DNA from: Pectobacterium brasiliense
Lineage (GTDB): Bacteria; Pseudomonadota; Gammaproteobacteria; Enterobacterales; Enterobacteriaceae
Assembly (NCBI RefSeq): GCF_016950255.1
Contig: NZ_JACGFN010000003.1
Coordinates: 368,915-432,914 of the forward strand
Direction: 5' to 3'
DNA length: 64,000 nucleotides
Position 1 is the stretch's first letter, and each line of letters begins with the position of its first letter. Positions 48,789 through 60,807 of this stretch are shown one piece after another. Under the pieces are notes generated by a model. That model was not told the origin of the DNA, did no database searches, and saw only the letters and a program-made list of their open reading frames with translations. Both the position numbers and the translations under genes were made by a program.

Positions 48789-50696
48789 ATGGGTAAGATT
48801 ATTGGTATCGACCTGGGTACAACCAACTCTTGTGTCGCGATTATTGACGGTACTCAGGTAAAAGTACTGGAAAATAGCGAAGGCGATCGCACCACGCCTT
48901 CAATCATTGCTTATACGCAAGACGGTGAAACTCTGGTTGGCCAACCGGCTAAACGTCAGGCAGTGACCAACCCGCAAAATACACTGTTTGCTATCAAGCG
49001 CCTGATTGGCCGTCGTTTCAAAGACGAAGAAGTTCAGCGCGATGCCAACATCATGCCGTACAAAATTATCGCGGCAGATAATGGCGATGCATGGCTGGAA
49101 GTGAAAGATCAGAAAATGGCTCCGCCGCAGATTTCAGCTGAAGTGCTGAAAAAAATGAAGAAGACGGCGGAAGACTATCTGGGTGAGACGATCACAGAAG
49201 CGGTTATCACCGTACCGGCTTACTTCAACGATGCGCAGCGTCAGGCAACCAAAGACGCTGGCCGTATCGCGGGTCTGGAAGTCAAACGTATCATCAACGA
49301 ACCGACAGCGGCAGCGCTGGCGTACGGTCTGGATAAAGAAGTTGGCAACCGCACTATCGCGGTTTACGACCTGGGCGGCGGTACGTTCGATATTTCCATC
49401 ATCGAAATCGATGAAGTTGATGGCGAAAAAACCTTTGAAGTTCTGGCAACCAACGGTGACACCCACCTGGGTGGTGAAGACTTCGATAGCCGCATGATCA
49501 ACTATCTGGTTGATGAATTTAAGAAAGATCAAGGTTTCGACCTGCGCAACGATCCACTGGCCATGCAGCGTTTGAAAGAAGCGGCAGAAAAAGCCAAGAT
49601 CGAGCTGTCTTCTGCACAGCAGACCGACGTTAACCTGCCGTACATCACGGCAGACGCTACCGGTCCTAAGCACCTGAACATCAAAGTGACGCGTGCGAAA
49701 CTGGAATCACTGGTAGAAGAGCTGGTGAACCGTTCTCTGGAGCCGCTGAAAGTGGCGTTGCAGGATGCTGGCCTGTCCGTTTCTGAAATTCAGGACGTGA
49801 TTCTGGTTGGTGGTCAGACGCGTATGCCTCTGGTACAGAAGAAAGTTGCTGACTTCTTTGGTAAAGAGCCACGTAAAGACGTGAACCCAGACGAAGCGGT
49901 TGCTATCGGTGCTGCGGTTCAGGGCGGCGTTCTGTCGGGTGACGTGAAAGACGTTCTGCTGCTGGACGTAACCCCGCTGTCTCTGGGTATCGAAACGATG
50001 GGTGGCGTGATGACGGCGCTGATCGCCAAAAACACGACGATCCCGACTAAACACAGTCAGGTGTTCTCGACGGCGGAAGACAACCAGTCTGCGGTAACGA
50101 TCCATGTTCTGCAGGGGGAGCGTAAGCGTTCGCACGATAACAAATCTCTGGGTCAGTTTAACCTGGATGGTATTCAGGCTGCACCGCGCGGTATGCCACA
50201 GATCGAAGTCACTTTTGACATCGATGCTGACGGTATCCTGCACGTTTCCGCGAAAGACAAAAACAGCGGTCGCGAGCAGAAAATCACCATCAAGGCGTCT
50301 TCCGGTCTGAACGAAGAAGAAATCCAGAAAATGGTACGTGACGCAGAAGCAAATGCGGAATCTGACCGTAAGTTTGAAGAGCTGGTTCAGGCGCGTAACC
50401 AAGGCGATCACCTGCTGCACAGCACGCGTAAGCAGCTGGAAGAAGTGGGCGACAAACTGGCCGCTGATGATAAAACTGCCATTGACGATGCACTGAAAGC
50501 GCTGGAAAGCGCGCTGAAAGGCGAAGACAAAGCAGACATTGAAGCGAAAATTCAGGCGCTGGTTCAGGTTTCCGGCAAGCTGCTGGAAGCGTCTCAGCCA
50601 CAGCCAGGTGCTGAAGGTGCCGCTGATGATGCTTCTGCTCGTCGCGACGACGATGTCGTTGATGCTGAGTTTGAAGAAGTCAAAGATAAAAAGTAA
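48789..50696 (+). CDS. dnaK: Hsp70 chaperone DnaK
   Basis: ATP-driven folding chaperone working with DnaJ and GrpE. The 635-residue protein has the nucleotide-binding domain (about 1-385) with [12 protein letters not shown] (5-16), [10 protein letters not shown] and [10 protein letters not shown]. The linker [13 protein letters not shown] follows, then the substrate-binding domain and an acidic tail ending in EEVKDKK. The ATG follows GTGGAGATGTTTAG. It is co-transcribed with dnaJ, 108 bases downstream across two hairpins, from a sigma-32 promoter. Confidence 0.99.
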   Translation: MGKIIGIDLGTTNSCVAIIDGTQVKVLENSEGDRTTPSIIAYTQDGETLVGQPAKRQAVTNPQNTLFAIKRLIGRRFKDEEVQRDANIMPYKIIAADNGDAWLEVKDQKMAPPQISAEVLKKMKKTAEDYLGETITEAVITVPAYFNDAQRQATKDAGRIAGLEVKRIINEPTAAALAYGLDKEVGNRTIAVYDLGGGTFDISIIEIDEVDGEKTFEVLATNGDTHLGGEDFDSRMINYLVDEFKKDQGFDLRNDPLAMQRLKEAAEKAKIELSSAQQTDVNLPYITADATGPKHLNIKVTRAKLESLVEELVNRSLEPLKVALQDAGLSVSEIQDVILVGGQTRMPLVQKKVADFFGKEPRKDVNPDEAVAIGAAVQGGVLSGDVKDVLLLDVTPLSLGIETMGGVMTALIAKNTTIPTKHSQVFSTAEDNQSAVTIHVLQGERKRSHDNKSLGQFNLDGIQAAPRGMPQIEVTFDIDADGILHVSAKDKNSGREQKITIKASSGLNEEEIQKMVRDAEANAESDRKFEELVQARNQGDHLLHSTRKQLEEVGDKLAADDKTAIDDALKALESALKGEDKADIEAKIQALVQVSGKLLEASQPQPGAEGAADDASARRDDDVVDAEFEEVKDKK

Positions 50697-50712
50697 TCGC
50701 CCTTGAGCGGGC

Positions 50713-50778
50713 GCAGTAGCAGCCACAAGGCTACTGCTGGCAATCAGCACGGGCGTCGAGGAAACTCTACGCCCGTGC
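50713..50778 (+). promoter_or_regulatory. Two tandem hairpins between dnaK and dnaJ
   Basis: First stem GCAGTAGC / GCTACTGC (50713-50737), second stem GCACGGGCGT / ACGCCCGTGC (50747-50778). Both are perfect and lack a T run. They may set the dnaK:dnaJ ratio by partial termination or RNA processing. Confidence 0.6.
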
Positions 50779-50804
50779 ACGCATGTTGAGGGGCAGGAAA
50801 AGAA

Positions 50805-51941
50805 ATGGCGAAGCAAGATTATTACGAAAGCCTGGGCGTTGCTAAAAGCGCGGATGAGCGCGAAATAAAGAAAGCCTACAAGCGTCTGGCAATGAAGTAC
50901 CACCCGGACCGTAATCCTGGTGATAGCGAGGCAGAAGCCAAGTTCAAAGAGATCAAAGAAGCCTACGAAATCCTTATCGATTCGCAAAAACGTGCAGCCT
51001 ACGATCAGTACGGTCACGCGGCGTTTGAGCAAGGTGGTATGGGCGGAGGCGGCGGTGGCTTTGGCGGCGGCGGTGCCGATTTTGGTGATATTTTTGGCGA
51101 CGTGTTCGGAGACATCTTTGGCGGCGGTCGCCGTCAGCGCGCGAGCCGTGGCTCCGATTTACGCTACAACATGGAGTTGACGCTAGAAGAAGCGGTACGT
51201 GGCGTCACCAAAGAGATCCGTATTCCCGCACTCGAAGAGTGTGATGTGTGCCACGGTAACGGCGCGAAGCCGGGTAGCTCCCCGATCACCTGTCCGACCT
51301 GTCATGGTAATGGTCAGGTTCAGATGCGTCAGGGCTTCTTTACCGTGCAGCAAGCGTGTCCGCACTGTCATGGTCGCGGTAAGATCATTAAAGATCCGTG
51401 CGTCAAATGTCACGGCCATGGTCGCGTAGAGAAGAGCAAAACGCTGTCGGTGAAAATTCCGGCGGGCGTGGACACGGGCGACCGTATCCGTTTGTCTGGT
51501 GAAGGCGAAGCGGGTGAGCACGGTGCACCGTCAGGTGATTTGTACGTTCAGGTGCAGGTTAAAGCGCACCCGATCTTCCAGCGTGAAGAAAACAATCTGT
51601 ACTGCGAAGTGCCGATCAATTTTGCGATGGCAGCATTAGGTGGCGAGATTGAAGTTCCTACGCTGGATGGCCGCGTGAAGCTGAAAGTGCCTGCGGAAAC
51701 GCAAACCGGGAAATTGTTCCGTATGCGTGGCAAAGGCGTGAAATCGGTACGTGGCGGTGCGCAGGGCGATCTGCTGTGCCGTGTAGTTGTCGAAACGCCG
51801 GTTAACCTAAACGAGCGTCAAAGACAACTGCTGCAAGAACTCGATGAGAGCTTCGGTGGCCCGTCTGGCGAGAGAAATAGCCCACGCTCGAAAAACTTTT
51901 TCGATGGCGTGAAGAAATTTTTCGATGATTTAACCCGTTAA
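50805..51941 (+). CDS. dnaJ: Hsp40 co-chaperone DnaJ
   Basis: Stimulates the DnaK ATPase and delivers substrates. It has 378 residues. The J domain carries HPD at 33-35. A Gly/Phe-rich segment runs at about 77-108. The zinc region has four CxxCxGxG-type repeats: [24 protein letters not shown] and CVKCHGHG (about 144-205). C-terminal substrate-binding domains follow. It is preceded by GAGGGGCAGGAA and a hairpin pair, and followed by a terminator. Confidence 0.99.
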   Translation: MAKQDYYESLGVAKSADEREIKKAYKRLAMKYHPDRNPGDSEAEAKFKEIKEAYEILIDSQKRAAYDQYGHAAFEQGGMGGGGGGFGGGGADFGDIFGDVFGDIFGGGRRQRASRGSDLRYNMELTLEEAVRGVTKEIRIPALEECDVCHGNGAKPGSSPITCPTCHGNGQVQMRQGFFTVQQACPHCHGRGKIIKDPCVKCHGHGRVEKSKTLSVKIPAGVDTGDRIRLSGEGEAGEHGAPSGDLYVQVQVKAHPIFQREENNLYCEVPINFAMAALGGEIEVPTLDGRVKLKVPAETQTGKLFRMRGKGVKSVRGGAQGDLLCRVVVETPVNLNERQRQLLQELDESFGGPSGERNSPRSKNFFDGVKKFFDDLTR

Positions 51942-51966
51942 TGGTTTGTCGTTAACGCGTGATAAG

Positions 51967-51997
51967 AAACCGGTGGGGTAAACCTGCCGGTTTTTTT
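51967..51997 (+). terminator. Terminator of dnaKJ
   Basis: Stem AAACCGG / CCGGTTT with extra pairing inside (GG/CC), followed by a run of T. It starts 26 bases after the dnaJ stop. Confidence 0.9.
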
Positions 51998-52224
51998 ATG
52001 ATGGACATCCGTCCGTCACCCTGCGGCCGTTGCTGTGCAACGTTGAAAAACGCTCCCAACGTTTTTTATTCCTTTCTCCAGATAGCCTCAATTCAATAGA
52101 TCGTTTTTTACGATGATTAAGCCAGCTTTAATCTGCTTTTAACGAGTGGTTAGATTGCGTAATCTTGCCAGCAAGAAAGCGGGCGTGCGGTATTAATGCT
52201 CGTGCCTCATGGGAGATTAAGTCA

Positions 52225-53421
52225 ATGATAACAATGATTCGCCGTTTTATTCAGTTGGATGCGGCGGCTGGCGTGATGTTAATGATGGCGACAGTATTGG
52301 CACTCACGTTTGCCAATTGGTCTGTTACCGCCGCTGGCTATCAGCAATTTCTAATGATGCCGGTGGAAATGCGGTTTGGCGCACTCGAAATCAATAAGAA
52401 CCTGCTACTGTGGATTAACGATGGCCTGATGGCAGTTTTCTTCCTGCTGATTGGTCTGGAAGTGAAACGCGAGCTTATCGAAGGCTCGTTAGCCAGCCGC
52501 CAGCAGGCGATGCTGCCACTGGCGGCTGCGGTAGGCGGAATGATGTTTCCTGCCTTGCTCTTTCTGCTTTTCAACGCGAATGATGAAGTGACGCGCGCTG
52601 GCTGGGCGATTCCCGCTGCGACAGATATCGCGTTTGCCATTGGTGTGCTGACGCTATTGGGCAAACGAGTTCCCGCGGGGCTGAAAGTCTTCCTGCTGGC
52701 GCTGGCGATCATTGACGATCTGGGGGCGATCCTGATCATCGCTCTGTTTTATACGCAGCAGATCTTCTGGCCCGCACTGGGTGGAGCGGTGCTGGCGATT
52801 GCGGCACTGGCGTATATGAACAGGCAGCGGGTTGGTAAAACCTCCGCCTATTTGCTGGTGGGGATCGTCCTGTGGGTCTTCATTCTGAAATGTGGCATTC
52901 ATGCAACGCTGGCGGGAGTGATTGTCGGATTCTTTATTCCTTTGCGCACGTCCGACGGGCAGCCTTCTCCGGCAACCACGCTGGAACATGGCTTACAAAC
53001 GTGGGTTGCGTTTCTGATTATTCCGCTGTTTGCCTTCGCTAACGCAGGCATTGTATTGCAGGGGATTGTGCTGGAAAAACTGTTTTCCCCTTTGAGCCTT
53101 GGCATTGCCGCTGGATTGCTGATTGGTAAACCGTTGGGCATTACCTTGTTCAGTTGGCTAACCATCCGACTGGGCTACGCGCGTCTGCCCGCTGGTGTTC
53201 ACTTTAGCCAGATTGTGGCGGTGTCAGTGCTGTGTGGCATCGGTTTTACCATGTCGATATTTATTACGCTACTGGCCTTCTCCGGCGGCGATGCGGAATT
53301 GATTACCTATGCCAAGCTGGGAATTCTGTTGGCATCGGGGCTGGCGGCGCTGCTTGGCTATCTGGCGCTACGCGGGGTGTTGCCTGCGCTGGACAAGGCG
53401 ATGCAGCCGTGTAAGGGTTGA
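52225..53421 (+). CDS. nhaA: Na+/H+ antiporter NhaA
   Basis: Electrogenic inner-membrane antiporter for sodium and pH homeostasis. Start [19 protein letters not shown] gives 398 residues (E. coli 388); an ATG three codons on is possible. About twelve membrane segments are visible. The ion-binding Asp pair is in AIIDDLGAI, and [20 protein letters not shown] and [16 protein letters not shown] are family blocks. It is followed by its activator gene nhaR, as in E. coli. Confidence 0.96.
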   Translation: MITMIRRFIQLDAAAGVMLMMATVLALTFANWSVTAAGYQQFLMMPVEMRFGALEINKNLLLWINDGLMAVFFLLIGLEVKRELIEGSLASRQQAMLPLAAAVGGMMFPALLFLLFNANDEVTRAGWAIPAATDIAFAIGVLTLLGKRVPAGLKVFLLALAIIDDLGAILIIALFYTQQIFWPALGGAVLAIAALAYMNRQRVGKTSAYLLVGIVLWVFILKCGIHATLAGVIVGFFIPLRTSDGQPSPATTLEHGLQTWVAFLIIPLFAFANAGIVLQGIVLEKLFSPLSLGIAAGLLIGKPLGITLFSWLTIRLGYARLPAGVHFSQIVAVSVLCGIGFTMSIFITLLAFSGGDAELITYAKLGILLASGLAALLGYLALRGVLPALDKAMQPCKG

Positions 53422-53453
53422 TGCTATGCCGGAGGCGCGAAGAGGGGGCGGGT

Positions 53454-54368
53454 GTGTCTCATTTGAATTTTAATCATCTCTATTATTTCTGGCAGGTTTA
53501 TAAGTCGGGATCCGTTGCGGGGGCGGCAGAGACGCTGTTCTTAACGCCGCAGACCATTACCGGGCAAATCAAATGCCTGGAAGAGCGTTTACAGGGCAAG
53601 CTCTTCAAGCGTAAGGGGCGCGGGTTGGAACCGACGGAGCTGGGACAGCTTGTTTTTCGCTATGCAGATAGTATGTTCCAGCTTAGCCAGGAAATGTTGG
53701 ATATTGTGAACTACCGCAAAGAATCGAACCTGTTATTCGATGTCGGCGTGGCTGATGCGTTGTCCAAACGGCTAGTGAGCAGGGTGCTGGAAACGGTCGT
53801 AACGGAACAGGAACATATCCATTTACGCTGTTTTGAGTCGACGCACGAAATGCTGCTGGAGCAGTTGAGCCAGCATAAGCTGGATATGATTCTGTCAGAT
53901 TGTCCGGTGGATTCGACGCAGCAGGAAGGGCTGTTTTCAATCAAACTGGGCGAATGTGGTGTGAGTTTTTATTGTAAACGTCCGCAGCCTGAGCAGCCTT
54001 TTCCCGCCTGCCTTGAACAACGTAAGCTGCTGATTCCCGGGCGGCGAACCATGCTGGGACGGAAACTGCTGAACTGGTTTACTGCGCAAAATATTCAGAC
54101 GACTATTTTGGGTGAATTTGATGATGCGGCGCTGATGACCGCGTTCGGTATTAATAACGACGCGATTTTCGTTGCACCGTCGCTGTATGCCAATGAAATC
54201 TACCAGCAGGGCGATATCGTCGAGATCGGTAGGATCGAGAACATTCAGGATGAGTATTATGCGATTTTTGCGGCCAGAATGATCCAGCATCCGGCGGTGC
54301 AGCGCGTCTGTAACGCGGATTTTTCAGCGCTCTTCTGTGATACCACAGACACAAAAAAACCGGCCTAG
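53454..54368 (+). CDS. nhaR: LysR-type activator NhaR
   Basis: Sodium-responsive LysR regulator that activates nhaA. The GTG start ([19 protein letters not shown]) follows AGAGGGGG and gives 304 residues. The HTH is [20 protein letters not shown], followed by [19 protein letters not shown] and the effector domain. It is very similar to E. coli NhaR through [14 protein letters not shown]. It lies 32 bases after nhaA, probably in one operon. Its stop codon sits in the centre of a palindromic terminator. Confidence 0.95.
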   Translation: MSHLNFNHLYYFWQVYKSGSVAGAAETLFLTPQTITGQIKCLEERLQGKLFKRKGRGLEPTELGQLVFRYADSMFQLSQEMLDIVNYRKESNLLFDVGVADALSKRLVSRVLETVVTEQEHIHLRCFESTHEMLLEQLSQHKLDMILSDCPVDSTQQEGLFSIKLGECGVSFYCKRPQPEQPFPACLEQRKLLIPGRRTMLGRKLLNWFTAQNIQTTILGEFDDAALMTAFGINNDAIFVAPSLYANEIYQQGDIVEIGRIENIQDEYYAIFAARMIQHPAVQRVCNADFSALFCDTTDTKKPA

Positions 54369-54379
54369 GCCGGTTTTTT
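54354..54379. terminator. Bidirectional terminator nhaR/rpsT
   Basis: The perfect palindrome CCGGCCTAGGCCGG is flanked by A6 on the left and T6 on the right, so it can end transcripts from both sides. The nhaR stop TAG is at its centre. Confidence 0.9.
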
Positions 54380-54405
54380 CTTAGCAACAACACGCAGATG
54401 CGTGA

Positions 54406-54669
54406 TTATTGCATGGCGTTGATGCGCGCAACCAGATTGGATTTATGACGTGCAGCTTTGTTCTTGTGGATCAGGCCTTTACCAGCCTGACGATCCACGA
54501 TCGGTTGCATGTCATTAAATGCTTTCTGTGCCGCTTCTTTATCGCCAGTAGCGATCGCCGCGTATACTTTCTTGATGAAAGTACGCATCATTGAGCGACG
54601 GCTTGCGTTATGCTTACGGCGCTTCTCAGATTGTACGGCGCGTTTCTTAGCTGATTTGATATTAGCCAA
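54406..54669 (-). CDS. rpsT: 30S ribosomal protein S20
   Basis: Small-subunit protein that binds 16S rRNA. It has 87 residues with the S20 sequence [20 protein letters not shown] and the [14 protein letters not shown] tail. The start is TTG, preceded by TGGGAGTTGGACC on the minus strand. The E. coli rpsT gene also uses UUG, a feature tied to autogenous control. The frame stays open upstream to an ATG at 54759, but homology rules that out. Confidence 0.97.
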   Translation of the reverse strand: MANIKSAKKRAVQSEKRRKHNASRRSMMRTFIKKVYAAIATGDKEAAQKAFNDMQPIVDRQAGKGLIHKNKAARHKSNLVARINAMQ

Positions 54670-55094
54670 GGTCCAACTCCCAAATATATTCAATCGAGGA
54701 CAATTCAAAGGCCGTGGAATATGCTCGTTTAGCCTTCGTTTGTCAATGGATTTGTGCAAATAAGCGTCGTTTGTACGTCGACACTTGTTACGTTGTGATG
54801 GCGCAGGATTTTAGCAGCTTCACGCGGTGGAATACAGCTTTTCGCATCATAAATTCATCCTGAATTTGATAAAGCCCTGTCTGGCATCGGTAAAGTCGGA
54901 TTGCATGTGCCGTCCGCTGTCTGGATATTCTGCGTATAGGCGTCATCCATCGATGATTCAGCTAAAAAACGTGCAAATACTGGCACGATTTACAAGGTGG
55001 CTGCAAAAGGCGCGAATCGCAGGTTAACCTTACTCGCTGTACAAGGTATAATCCGCCGATTTCCATAATATTAACCCTTTGTTCTGGGCCAGCC
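54670..55094. other. Divergent promoter region rpsT-ribF
   Basis: About 425 bases with no convincing gene on either strand; a 66-codon plus-strand frame (54827-55027) has no homology that I recognise and no ribosome site. It should hold the rpsT promoters and the promoter of ribF-ileS-lspA-fkpB-ispH. Confidence 0.5.
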
Positions 55095-56036
55095 ATGCAG
55101 CTAATTCGCGGTATACACAATCTTCGGGCACACCATTACGGCTGTGTGCTCACTATTGGTAATTTTGACGGCGTGCACCTTGGACACCAAATGCTGCTTG
55201 AACGACTGAAGCAGGAAGGTCGCGCTCGTGGGCTGCCGGTGATGGTCATGATTTTTGAACCACAGCCGCTGGAACTCTTCGCTGCGGAAAAAGCGCCCGC
55301 TCGTCTGACGCGTCTGCGTGACAAGGTAAAATATCTGGCGCAGGCCGGCGTGGATTATCTGCTGTGCGTCAGATTCGACGCACGTTTTGCCGCCAACGAT
55401 GCGGAGACGTTCGTTTCTTCCCTGCTGGTGAAAAAATTGGGCGTGAAGTTTCTGGTGGTGGGAGATGACTTCCGCTTCGGGGCTGGTCGTCAGGGAGATT
55501 TCCTGTTATTACAGAAGGCTGGACGTGAGTCGGGATTTGATGTCATCAGCACCGATTCGTTCTGTAATGACGGCAAACGGGTTAGCAGCACTGCCGTACG
55601 TGAAGCGCTCAGTCGTGATGAACTTGAGCTGGCAGAAAGTCTGTTGGGCCATCCTTACAGCATTTCCGGGCGTGTGGAACATGGTAAAGCATTGGGGCGA
55701 ACCATTGGGTTCCCTACCGCCAATCTGCCGCTGAAACGTCAGGTTTCCCCTGTTAGCGGCGTGTATGCCGTCAGCGTTTATGGGCTGGGGCAAGAACCGC
55801 TACCGGGCGTTGCCAACATTGGCACGCGTCCGACCGTAAACGGTGACAAACGCCAGCAGCTTGAAGTGCATTTGCTGGACGTGACGATGAACCTCTATGG
55901 TCGTCATATTGAAGTCGTACTGCGTAAAAAGATCCGTAATGAACAGCGTTTTGCTTCGCTCGATGCGTTAAAACAGCAAATCGCCGATGATGTGGTGACA
56001 GCCCGGACGTTCTTCGGGTTAAAGACACCGGTTTAA
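55095..56036 (+). CDS. ribF: Bifunctional riboflavin kinase / FAD synthetase
   Basis: Converts riboflavin to FMN and then FAD. It has 313 residues, the E. coli length. The N-terminal FAD synthetase domain shows [13 protein letters not shown] with the HxGH-type nucleotidyl-transferase motif and [11 protein letters not shown]. The C-terminal flavokinase domain shows [13 protein letters not shown] and [13 protein letters not shown]. First gene of the ribF-ileS-lspA-fkpB-ispH run, 31 bases before ileS. Confidence 0.98.
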   Translation: MQLIRGIHNLRAHHYGCVLTIGNFDGVHLGHQMLLERLKQEGRARGLPVMVMIFEPQPLELFAAEKAPARLTRLRDKVKYLAQAGVDYLLCVRFDARFAANDAETFVSSLLVKKLGVKFLVVGDDFRFGAGRQGDFLLLQKAGRESGFDVISTDSFCNDGKRVSSTAVREALSRDELELAESLLGHPYSISGRVEHGKALGRTIGFPTANLPLKRQVSPVSGVYAVSVYGLGQEPLPGVANIGTRPTVNGDKRQQLEVHLLDVTMNLYGRHIEVVLRKKIRNEQRFASLDALKQQIADDVVTARTFFGLKTPV

Positions 56037-56067
56037 TTTTTCTAGCCGAAACGAAATCGAGAATCTA

Positions 56068-58881
56068 ATGAGTGACTATAAGACTACCCTGAACTTGCCG
56101 GAAACAGGGTTCCCGATGCGTGGCGATCTGGCCAAGCGCGAACCTGACATGCTGAAACGTTGGTATGAGCAGGATCTGTACGGGATTATTCGCAATGCGA
56201 AGAAGGGAAAGAAGACCTTCATTCTGCACGATGGCCCTCCGTACGCGAACGGCAGCATTCACATTGGTCACTCAGTTAACAAGATTCTGAAAGATATTAT
56301 TGTTAAATCAAAAGGTCTGTCTGGCTACGATTCCCCCTACGTGCCGGGCTGGGACTGCCACGGTCTGCCGATTGAGCTGAAAGTAGAACAGCTGATCGGT
56401 AAGCCGGGCGAGAAAGTCAGCGCCGCAGAATTCCGCGCGGAGTGCCGTAAATATGCGGCAGAGCAGGTTGCCGGTCAGAAAGCCGACTTTATTCGTCTTG
56501 GCGTGCTGGGCGACTGGGATCGTCCTTACCTGACGATGGATTTCAAAACTGAAGCGAACATCATCCGTGCTCTGGGCCGCATCATTGAAAACGGCCATCT
56601 GCACAAAGGGGCGAAGCCGGTTCACTGGTGTGCCGACTGTGGTTCCGCGCTGGCGGAAGCGGAAGTTGAGTATTACGACAAAACCTCTCCGTCCATTGAT
56701 GTCGCGTTTAACGCTAGCGATGTGGCCGCGGTATTAGCCAAATTTGGCGTGAATAGCGTAGACGGCCCTGTTTCGCTGGTGATCTGGACGACCACGCCGT
56801 GGACGCTGCCAGCAAACCGTGCGATCTCACTGAACGCAGAGTTCGATTATCAGTTGGTGCAGATTGACGGCCAGGCGCTGATTCTGGCGGCCGATCTGGT
56901 TGAAAGCGTGATGAAACGCATCGGCGTGACGCAGTGGATCGTTCTGGGCGACTGTAAAGGCGCGGATCTTGAGCTGCTGCGTTTCAAACATCCGTTCCTG
57001 GGCTTTGACGTACCGGCCATTCTTGGCGAGCACGTGACGCTGGATGCGGGTACGGGTGCGGTGCATACCGCTGGTGGCCACGGTCCTGATGACTATGTGA
57101 TCAGCCAGAAATACAATCTGGAAATCGCCAACCCGGTGGGGCCGAATGGCTGCTACCTGAGCGGCACCTATCCTGAACTGGATGGAAAATTCGTTTTCAA
57201 AGCCAACGATCTGATCGTTGAAATCCTGCGTGAAAAAGGCATGTTGCTGCACGTAGAGAAATTGCAGCACAGCTACCCGTGCTGCTGGCGTCATAAGTCG
57301 CCGATCATTTTCCGTGCGACGCCACAATGGTTTGTCAGCATGGATCAGAAAGGCCTGCGTAAGCAGTCGCTGTCTGAAATCAAAGGCGTGCAATGGATCC
57401 CGGATTGGGGTCAGGCGCGTATCGAAGCGATGGTCGCTAACCGTCCTGACTGGTGTATCTCCCGTCAGCGTACCTGGGGCGTGCCGATGTCGCTGTTTGT
57501 CCACAAAGAGACGGAAGAGCTGCACCCGCGTACCGCTGAGCTGATTGAAGCGGTAGCGAAACGTGTTGAAGCCGATGGTATTCAGGCATGGTGGAATCTC
57601 GATCCGGCCGATGTGCTGGGCGCAGACGCGGATAACTACGTCAAAGTGCCGGATACGCTGGACGTGTGGTTCGATTCTGGATCAACGCACGCGTCTGTCG
57701 TGGATGTACGTCCTGAATTCGGTGGTCACGCGGCGGATATGTATCTGGAAGGTTCCGACCAGCATCGTGGCTGGTTCATGTCTTCCCTGATGATCTCTAC
57801 GGCGATCAAAGGCAAAGCACCTTATCGTCAGGTACTGACCCACGGTTTCACCGTTGATGGTCAGGGCCGCAAGATGTCCAAATCGATCGGGAATACCGTC
57901 AGCCCGCAGGACGTGATGAACAAACTCGGTGCCGACATTCTGCGCCTGTGGATTGGCTCAACGGATTACTCCGGTGAAATCGCGGTATCCGATGAGATCC
58001 TGAAGCGTTCCGCCGATGCCTATCGCCGTATTCGTAACACCGCACGCTTCCTGCTGGCGAACTTGAACGGGTTCGATCCACAGAAGGATAGCGTGAAACC
58101 AGAAGACATGGTGGTGCTGGATCGCTGGGCGGTTGGCTGTGCGAAAGCCGCGCAGGAAGAGATCCTCGAAGCGTATGAAAGCTATGATTTCCACCGCGTC
58201 GTACAACGCCTGATGCAGTTCTGCTCGATCGAGATGGGATCGTTTTATCTGGATATCATTAAAGATCGTCAGTACACGGCAAAAAGCGACAGCGTGGCGC
58301 GCCGTAGCTGCCAGACTGCGCTGTACCATATCTCAGAAGCGCTGGTGCGTTGGATGGCACCGATTATGTCCTTCACTGCGGATGAAATCTGGAGCTACCT
58401 GCCGGGCAAACGTGCACAGTACGTGTTTACCGAAGAGTGGTATGACGGCCTGTTTGGGCTGGATGCTTCGGAAACCATGAACGATGCGTTCTGGGCCGAT
58501 ATCCTGAAAGTACGTAGCGAAGTGAACAAAGTCATCGAGCAGGCGCGTAATGACAAGCGCATCGGTGGCTCGCTGGAAGCTTCTGTTACGCTATACGCCG
58601 ATGCCAATCTGGCAGGCAAGCTGAATCAGCTGCGTCAGGAACTGCATTTCGCACTGTTGACGTCAAAAGCGTTGGTTGAGCGTTATGAAAATGCGCCGGA
58701 TAGCGCGCAGGCAACGGAACTCACCGGACTGAAAATTGCCTTAAGTGAGGCAGAAGGGCACAAGTGTCCACGCTGCTGGCATTACGAGACGGATATCGGT
58801 AGCAATGCCGAGCATCCTGAAGTGTGTGGTCGCTGTGCGACTAACGTGGGCGGTAACGGCGAAGAGCGTAAATTTGTCTGA
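56068..58881 (+). CDS. ileS: Isoleucyl-tRNA synthetase
   Basis: Charges tRNA-Ile and edits misactivated valine. It has 937 residues (E. coli 938). Class I signatures are HIGH-type [13 protein letters not shown] (about 55-67) and KMSKS at 602-606. The CP1 editing domain lies between them, with [15 protein letters not shown]. The C-terminus has a zinc-binding block (CPRCWHYE...CGRC) at about 902-925. Its stop shares one base with the lspA start. Confidence 0.99.
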   Translation: MSDYKTTLNLPETGFPMRGDLAKREPDMLKRWYEQDLYGIIRNAKKGKKTFILHDGPPYANGSIHIGHSVNKILKDIIVKSKGLSGYDSPYVPGWDCHGLPIELKVEQLIGKPGEKVSAAEFRAECRKYAAEQVAGQKADFIRLGVLGDWDRPYLTMDFKTEANIIRALGRIIENGHLHKGAKPVHWCADCGSALAEAEVEYYDKTSPSIDVAFNASDVAAVLAKFGVNSVDGPVSLVIWTTTPWTLPANRAISLNAEFDYQLVQIDGQALILAADLVESVMKRIGVTQWIVLGDCKGADLELLRFKHPFLGFDVPAILGEHVTLDAGTGAVHTAGGHGPDDYVISQKYNLEIANPVGPNGCYLSGTYPELDGKFVFKANDLIVEILREKGMLLHVEKLQHSYPCCWRHKSPIIFRATPQWFVSMDQKGLRKQSLSEIKGVQWIPDWGQARIEAMVANRPDWCISRQRTWGVPMSLFVHKETEELHPRTAELIEAVAKRVEADGIQAWWNLDPADVLGADADNYVKVPDTLDVWFDSGSTHASVVDVRPEFGGHAADMYLEGSDQHRGWFMSSLMISTAIKGKAPYRQVLTHGFTVDGQGRKMSKSIGNTVSPQDVMNKLGADILRLWIGSTDYSGEIAVSDEILKRSADAYRRIRNTARFLLANLNGFDPQKDSVKPEDMVVLDRWAVGCAKAAQEEILEAYESYDFHRVVQRLMQFCSIEMGSFYLDIIKDRQYTAKSDSVARRSCQTALYHISEALVRWMAPIMSFTADEIWSYLPGKRAQYVFTEEWYDGLFGLDASETMNDAFWADILKVRSEVNKVIEQARNDKRIGGSLEASVTLYADANLAGKLNQLRQELHFALLTSKALVERYENAPDSAQATELTGLKIALSEAEGHKCPRCWHYETDIGSNAEHPEVCGRCATNVGGNGEERKFV

Positions 58882-59393
58882 TGAATAAGATCTGTTCGAG
58901 TGGACTGCGCTGGCTCTGGCTGGCGATACTGGTTTTAATTGTCGATCTTGGCAGCAAACAGTGGATCCTTGCCCACTTTGCGCTGGGAGACACGGTGCCA
59001 GTGATGCCTTCTCTGAATCTGCATTACGCCCGTAACTACGGCGCAGCATTCAGCTTCCTGGCGGATAAAGGCGGTTGGCAACGCTGGTTCTTTGCTGGCA
59101 TCGCGATTGCTATCGTGGTTGCACTGCTGGTGATGATGTACCGTGGCAGCGTCAAACACCGGCTCAATAACATTGCGTATTCGCTGATTATTGGCGGCGC
59201 ATTGGGCAATCTGTTCGACCGTACATGGCACGGATTTGTTGTCGATTTCATCGACTTCTATGTCGGTGATTGGCATTTCGCCACGTTTAACCTTGCCGAT
59301 ACCGCTATCTGTATTGGTGCGGCGCTCATCGTACTGGAAGGATTTTTCAGTACGCATGATGATACTGATACCGTTAAGCAAAAGGGTCACTGA
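58881..59393 (+). CDS. lspA: Lipoprotein signal peptidase (signal peptidase II)
   Basis: Inner-membrane aspartyl protease that removes signal peptides from lipoproteins such as LoiP in this window. The 170-residue protein has four membrane segments. Family motifs include [14 protein letters not shown], and the two catalytic Asp regions [16 protein letters not shown] and [11 protein letters not shown]. Both its ends overlap neighbours by one base (TGATG with ileS, and with fkpB), so translation is coupled through the cluster. Confidence 0.97.
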   Translation: MNKICSSGLRWLWLAILVLIVDLGSKQWILAHFALGDTVPVMPSLNLHYARNYGAAFSFLADKGGWQRWFFAGIAIAIVVALLVMMYRGSVKHRLNNIAYSLIIGGALGNLFDRTWHGFVVDFIDFYVGDWHFATFNLADTAICIGAALIVLEGFFSTHDDTDTVKQKGH

Positions 59394-59866
59394 TGTCCGA
59401 GAGTGTTCAGCATAACAGCGCGCTGCTGGTGCATTTTATTCTGACGCTAGAGGATGGCTCAGCGGCTGAATCTACGCGTGAGCGCGGCAAGCCAGCGCTG
59501 TTTCGCCTTGGCGACGGCAGCCTGTCTGACGCGTTGGAACAACATCTGTTGGGATTGAAGCGTGGTGATAAACGCAAGTTTACTCTACCGCCGGAGTCGG
59601 CCTTTGGGCCGACCAATCCGAACCTGATCCAGTTCTTCCTGCGTCGTGATTTCGCCCAGACCGGCGTACCTGAAGTTGGCACCATCATGCTGTTCAGTGG
59701 CGTTGCCGGAAATGATATGCCGGGGATTATTCGCGATGTGACCGAAGAGTCGGTCACCGTGGATTTCAACCATCCTCTATCCGGCCAGGCAATAACCTTC
59801 GATCTTGAAGTGCTGGATATCGATCCCGTACAACAGGAGGTGACACATGCAGATCCTGCTGGCTAA
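59393..59866 (+). CDS. fkpB: FKBP-type peptidyl-prolyl isomerase FkpB (SlpA)
   Basis: A 157-residue SlyD-like FKBP prolyl isomerase and chaperone. Start [22 protein letters not shown]; the FKBP core includes [20 protein letters not shown] and the insert-in-flap region [17 protein letters not shown]. It lacks the metal-binding His-rich tail of SlyD. It overlaps lspA by one base and ispH by 20 bases. Confidence 0.95.
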   Translation: MSESVQHNSALLVHFILTLEDGSAAESTRERGKPALFRLGDGSLSDALEQHLLGLKRGDKRKFTLPPESAFGPTNPNLIQFFLRRDFAQTGVPEVGTIMLFSGVAGNDMPGIIRDVTEESVTVDFNHPLSGQAITFDLEVLDIDPVQQEVTHADPAG

Positions 59867-60797
59867 TCCGCGCGGCTTTTGTGCCGGTGTCGATCGGGCT
59901 ATCAGCATTGTGGAACGTGCGCTGGAGCTTTTTGGTACGCCGATCTACGTCCGTCATGAAGTGGTACATAACCGCTATGTGGTTAACGGACTACGCGAAC
60001 GTGGTGCGATTTTTATTGAGCAGATTGAAGACGTGCCGGACGGTGCGATTCTGATTTTCTCGGCACATGGCGTTTCGCAAGCGGTACGTAATGAAGCCAA
60101 AAACCGCGATCTGACGGTATTCGATGCGACCTGTCCGCTGGTGACCAAGGTGCATATGGAAGTGGCCAGAGCCAGTAAGAAAGGCGTAGAAGCGATTCTT
60201 ATCGGGCATGCCGGGCACCCTGAAGTTGAAGGAACGATGGGGCAGTACAGCAATGTGGACGGCGGCATGTATCTGGTGGAATCCCCTGAGGATGTCTGGC
60301 AGCTACAGGTAAAAGACGAAAGCAATCTGTGTTTTATGACGCAGACCACGCTGTCTGTTGATGATACCTATGCGGTGATTGATGCATTGCGTGAGCGTTT
60401 CCCGCAGATCGTCGGCCCGCGTAAAGATGATATCTGCTATGCCACGACCAATCGTCAGGAAGCCGTTCGCCACTTGTCGGATAAGGCGGATGTCGTTTTT
60501 GTCGTCGGCTCTAAAAACTCATCAAACTCCAATCGCCTTGCTGAATTAGCACAGCGCGCAGGGAAAGCGGCTTATCTGATAGATTCAGCGGAAGATATCC
60601 AGGAGTCATGGCTAGCGGGCGCTTCACATGTTGGGGTAACCGCAGGCGCATCGGCACCGGATATTCTGGTACAACAGGTGATTCAGCGCCTGAAAGAATT
60701 AGGCGGCAAGGTGGCGGTTGAAATGCAGGGACGTGAAGAAAACATCGTCTTTGAAGTGCCGAAAGAGCTGCGTGTTGAAGTCAAACAGATAGATTAA
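59847..60797 (+). CDS. ispH: 4-hydroxy-3-methylbut-2-enyl diphosphate reductase
   Basis: Iron-sulphur enzyme of the last MEP-pathway step, giving IPP and DMAPP. It has 316 residues. The three cluster cysteines are Cys12 (GFCAGV), Cys96 (CPLVTKVH) and Cys197 (DDICYATTN), the positions known for E. coli. Other family motifs are [16 protein letters not shown] and [11 protein letters not shown]. The ribosome site ACAGGAGGTG lies inside fkpB. Last gene of the cluster, with a terminator following. Confidence 0.98.
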   Translation: MQILLANPRGFCAGVDRAISIVERALELFGTPIYVRHEVVHNRYVVNGLRERGAIFIEQIEDVPDGAILIFSAHGVSQAVRNEAKNRDLTVFDATCPLVTKVHMEVARASKKGVEAILIGHAGHPEVEGTMGQYSNVDGGMYLVESPEDVWQLQVKDESNLCFMTQTTLSVDDTYAVIDALRERFPQIVGPRKDDICYATTNRQEAVRHLSDKADVVFVVGSKNSSNSNRLAELAQRAGKAAYLIDSAEDIQESWLAGASHVGVTAGASAPDILVQQVIQRLKELGGKVAVEMQGREENIVFEVPKELRVEVKQID

Positions 60798-60807
60798 TGC
60801 TGTTCCT

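Noticed and set aside
49707..51032. 441-codon open frame antisense to dnaK and dnaJ
   Set aside because: It is the mirror of two strongly coding genes. Such long antisense frames opposite dnaK are a known artefact of its codon bias; there is no ribosome site or homology.
54827..55027. 66-codon frame upstream of ribF
   Set aside because: No ribosome site and no recognisable similarity; left as intergenic.
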